NCBI RefSeq assembly: GCF_028657905.1
Contig: NZ_CP117779.1
Span: 1-64,000 of the forward strand
Reading direction: 5' to 3'
Length of the DNA stretch: 64,000 bases
Source of the DNA: Burkholderia sp. FERM BP-3421
GTDB taxonomy: Bacteria > Pseudomonadota > Gammaproteobacteria > Burkholderiales > Burkholderiaceae
Part shown: one piece after another, positions 61,108-64,000 of the stretch
Layout: each line of letters begins with the position of its first letter
Position numbering within the stretch: position 1 is the first letter of the stretch
Notes under the pieces: model-generated
Seen by the model: the letters and a program-made list of their open reading frames with translations, nothing else
Database searches by the model: none
What the model was told of the DNA's origin: nothing
Made by a program: the position numbers and the translations under genes

Positions 61108-62460
61108 GCAGTCTGCCGGTTGGACCGGTCGCGTGGAGCGACGGCATGCTGATCGAGACGCAGCATTTTCAGCAACTGGAGCGCCACTTGTCCCATCAGG
61201 TCGCGTCGCGGCTCGGGCAAACCGTGAATCACGGCTGGGGCTTCACGCTGCTCGACGTCGACCAGGACGGGCTCGGCCTCGGCCGGCTCGCGCTGCGCGG
61301 CGCGCGCGGCGTGTTCCAGGACGGCACTGCATTCTCGCTGCCGTCGCACGACCCGCTGCCCGCGCCGCTCGAGACCGAACGGGCGCAGGCGGGCGACATC
61401 GCGTGCCTCGCGATCCAGGCCGCGCGCAGCGGCGGCCCGGAAATGGCCTTCGGCGAGGTGGCGTCGTCGTCGCGCTACCGGGCGATGACCACCGACGTGC
61501 CCGATCTCGCGGTCGGCCTCGACGCGCCGGGCACGCCGCGCAGCCTGACGATCGAGACCGGGCTGGCGACGCGGCTGTGCTGGAAGTCGCAACTGCGCTC
61601 GGACGAAGCGGCGCTGCCGATCGCCCGCGTGGCCGGGCGCAGCGCGAGCCGCACGGTGCTGCTCGATCCGCGCTTCATCCCGCCGCTGCTCGACACGCGC
61701 GCGCACGTCGTGCTCAATTCGCTGATCGACGAGCTGCAAAGCACGCTGCGCGTGCGCCTCGCGCATACGTCCGGGCAGCGGGTGCTGTCCGCGGGCGGGG
61801 GCATCGCGGACCTGATCGAGCTGCTGCTGCGGCAGGCGATCGCCGAGTACCGGATGCGGCTCGCGCATCTCGATGCGTTCGATCCGCTGCCGCCCGCGCT
61901 GCTGTATCGCGGCGATCAGCCTGCTCGGGCGGCTGAGCGTGCTGCCCGGCGTCGACGAGGAGCTGGCCGAGCGCGATTTCGGCTACCGCCACGACGACCT
62001 GCAAGGCAGCTTCGAGCCGCTCGCGGCCACCTTGCGGCATGCGCTCGCGCGCGTGATCGAGACGCCGGTGCTGCCGCTGCGATTCGAGGATCGCGGCGAC
62101 CAGGTCCATATCTGCGTGGTCGACAAGCAGTGGAACCTGAAGAAGCTCGTGTTCGCGGTGTCGGCCGCGATGCCGGCCGACAAGCTGCGCCAGCTGCTGC
62201 CGCAGCAGACCAAGCTCGGCGCGGTCGAACAGATCCAGAAGCTGGTGGACCTGCAACTGCCGGGGGCCCGCCTGATCCCGCTGCCCAACCCGCCGCGCCA
62301 GATTCCCTATTACGCCCAAAGCACCTACTTCGAGGTCGAATCGACCGATCCGTTCTGGACGCAGACGCTCGCCGGCTCGGCGATGGCGCTGCGCATCGTC
62401 GGCGATTTTCCGGACCTGCGTTTCGAAGCATGGGGCTTGAGAGACGGGAAGGTGGCATGA
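61104..62460 (+). pseudogene. tssK: T6SS baseplate protein TssK, interrupted by a one-base frameshift
   Basis: From the ATG at 61104 the frame encodes the TssK N-terminus (MSSLPVGPVAWSDGMLIETQ, HFQQLERHLSHQV) down to FDPLPPALLYR at about residue 270. It then loses the frame. The C-terminal half, LLGRLSVLPGVDEELAERDF to WGLRDGKVA, is in the +1 frame and ends at 62460. One extra G in TATCGCGGCGATCAGC at about 61910 explains it. TssK joins baseplate to membrane complex and is essential, so either this T6SS is dead or the base is a sequence error. Confidence 0.85.
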
Positions 62461-62485
62461 CACACGATATGAACCGCTATCCACG

Positions 62486-64000
62486 ATGAACCTGCTCAGA
62501 AACGTTTCCTCTGCCATCCGGCGCGCGTCAACGAGCCCCGATCTGCTCGATCGGGTGATGGCGAATCTCGATCTGGCGACGCGAACGCCGACGCTGTCGT
62601 CGCTGGCCAATGCGGCATCGGCCGACGGCGCCGCATCGGTCGGCGAAGCCAGTCCCCCTGCGCCGCCGGCACAGGACCACGCGGTGCTGCCGTTCCCGGC
62701 GCCGGCGGGCAACGCCCGCGCGCGGCGCGACGGCACGGTGTCGTCGCCCGTGGTCTACAGCCAGCAAGGCGAACAGGTCGCGATCCTGAAGGCCGGCCAG
62801 CAGTCGGCGAGCTGGAGCAACCCGTTCGTGTCGCACGCGCTGCCCGCGATCCTGCAATTGCGGCGGCATCTTGCGGACGGGCCGCTCGACCAGTCCGCGG
62901 TACGCACGCAGCTCGGCCTAGAAGCGAGGCTCTACCGGGAACGGCTCGCCAGTTCCGGTTGCGAATGGGAGCAGATCCGCGACGCGTCGTACCTGCTGTG
63001 CACGTATCTGGACGAAAGCGTCAGCGATGCTGCGCGTGCCGCGTCGCAGGTGCTTTACGACGGCGAGCGCAGCCTGCTGGTGGAGTTCCACGACGACGCG
63101 TGGGGCGGCGAGGACGCATTCGCCGATCTCGGGCGCTGGATGAAGGCGGGCGATCCGCCCGTCGGCCTGCTGGCGTTCTACGAGCTGATCCTGTCGCTCG
63201 GCTGGCGGGGCCGCTATCGCGTGCTGGACCGCGGCGACGTGCTGCTGAAGGACCTGCGCTCGCAGTTGCACGCGCTCATCTGGCGTCACGTACCGCCCGA
63301 GCCGCTCGGCACCGGGTTGATCACGCCGGCGCGTCCGCGTCGCCGGTGGTGGACGCCGGTGCGGGCGGGCGCGGTCGCGCTAGGCGCCGTGCTGCTGACC
63401 TACGGCATCGCGAGCGCGGTGCTCGACTCGCAGGGTCGACCGATGCGCAACGCGCTGGCCGCATGGATGCCGCCGACCCGCACGATCAATCTCGCGGAAA
63501 CGTTGCCGCCGCCGCTGCCGCAACTGTTGTCCGAGGGCTGGCTCACGGCGTACAAGCATCCGCAGGGCTGGCTGCTGGTGTTCCGTAGCGACGGCGCGTT
63601 CGACGTGGGCAAGGCGCAGGTGCGCGCCGATTTCGAGCGCAACATCGAGCGGCTCGGGTTGGCGTTCGCGCCGTGGCCGGGGGATCTAGAGGTGATCGGC
63701 CACACCGACCGGCAGCCGATCCGCACGAACGAGTTCGCGGACAACCTGGCGCTGTCGGAAGCGCGGGCGCGGACCGTCGCCGCGGAACTGCGCAAGACCG
63801 CGGTGCCGGGCGGTGCGCAGGCGCCCGAGAACGCCGTGAAGCGGAACATCGACTATTCGGGGCGCGGCGACGCGCAGCCGATCGATGCGGCACAGACGCC
63901 CGCTGCCTACGAGCGAAACCGGCGGGTGGACGTGCTTTGGAAGGTAATCCCGGCGGGCGGCCGGCGCGCGCCGAATGCGGCCGATTCGCCGGGCGTCGGC
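62486..64000 (+). CDS. tssL: T6SS membrane protein TssL with OmpA-like C-terminus (partial)
   Basis: An open frame from ATG 62486 continues to the window edge without a stop (505 codons visible). The DotU/IcmH-like part has SNPFVSHALPAILQLRRHLA, ASYLLCTYLDESVSDAARA, and WGGEDAFADLGRWM then AFYELILSLGWRGRY. One membrane span follows (ALGAVLLTYGIASAVL, about residues 297-312). The periplasmic OmpA-type peptidoglycan-binding part has DLEVIGHTDRQPI and LSEARARTVAAEL. It follows tssK by 25 bases. The gene is cut by the window end; tssM would be expected beyond. Confidence 0.9.
   Translation, partial: MNLLRNVSSAIRRASTSPDLLDRVMANLDLATRTPTLSSLANAASADGAASVGEASPPAPPAQDHAVLPFPAPAGNARARRDGTVSSPVVYSQQGEQVAILKAGQQSASWSNPFVSHALPAILQLRRHLADGPLDQSAVRTQLGLEARLYRERLASSGCEWEQIRDASYLLCTYLDESVSDAARAASQVLYDGERSLLVEFHDDAWGGEDAFADLGRWMKAGDPPVGLLAFYELILSLGWRGRYRVLDRGDVLLKDLRSQLHALIWRHVPPEPLGTGLITPARPRRRWWTPVRAGAVALGAVLLTYGIASAVLDSQGRPMRNALAAWMPPTRTINLAETLPPPLPQLLSEGWLTAYKHPQGWLLVFRSDGAFDVGKAQVRADFERNIERLGLAFAPWPGDLEVIGHTDRQPIRTNEFADNLALSEARARTVAAELRKTAVPGGAQAPENAVKRNIDYSGRGDAQPIDAAQTPAAYERNRRVDVLWKVIPAGGRRAPNAADSPGVG

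Noticed and set aside
60690..62489. A 599-residue frame spanning tssJ and tssK
   Set aside because: Only the part from 61104 to about 61910 is TssK. The upstream part is antiphase tssJ and the downstream part is out of frame after the frameshift.
62457..62489. Tiny frame MTHDMNRYPR between tssK and tssL
   Set aside because: Ten codons with no independent support; probably just the link between the two genes.
1..64000. CRISPR arrays, tRNA or rRNA genes
   Set aside because: No regularly spaced repeats other than the coding heptads in vgrG, and no cloverleaf or rRNA-like sequence was noticed.

Overview
The window is GC-rich DNA of Burkholderia type. The support for this is the short H-NS-like proteins, a type VI secretion (T6SS) locus in a common Burkholderia order, a LuxI/LuxR pair, and insertion sequences of the IS256, IS3, ISKra4 and IS6 families. 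It divides into four zones: (1) 1-4.9 kb, an accessory edge with three H-NS-like genes, a truncated IS256-type transposase and a decayed ISKra4-type element; (2) 4.97-38.2 kb, a large biosynthetic gene cluster; (3) 38.2-44.2 kb, a second ISKra4-type element, an AT-rich island with luxI and luxR, and several broken IS pieces; (4) 44.2-64 kb, a T6SS locus (tssA-B-C-hcp-E-F-G-H-vgrG-accessory genes-tssJ-K-L) that runs off the right edge.

The biosynthetic cluster is the main interest. A leftward gene encodes a methyltransferase/GNAT-like/ACP loading protein with the domain order of the front of saxitoxin synthase SxtA. Facing away from it, a long rightward gene set encodes a BioF-like alpha-oxoamine synthase, a D-amino-acid-oxidase-like flavoprotein, a quinone-oxidoreductase-like enzyme, a BioB-like radical SAM enzyme, a NodU/TobZ-type carbamoyltransferase, a hybrid NRPS-PKS, two further PKS modules ending in a thioesterase, a secreted avidin homologue and an MFS exporter. 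Two biotin-pathway enzyme homologues, an avidin and an assembly line that could make a C8-C9 alpha-methyl amino acid chain lie together. This suggests a biotin-related antimetabolite system comparable to the streptavidin/stravidin pairing of Streptomyces. The product itself is inferred, not shown.

The cluster is bracketed by two ISKra4-type elements in opposite orientation (3138-4712 and 38239-39799). IS3-family halves at the left inner and right outer junctions suggest that the whole segment may once have inverted. The AT domains of the first two PKS modules are encoded by a 1,377-bp repeat differing at one base. The second PKS gene is broken by a one-base frameshift between KR and ACP, and tssK carries a one-base frameshift as well. 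The luxI/luxR pair lies just outside the bracketed segment in unusually AT-rich DNA and is a candidate regulator, although I saw no convincing lux box.
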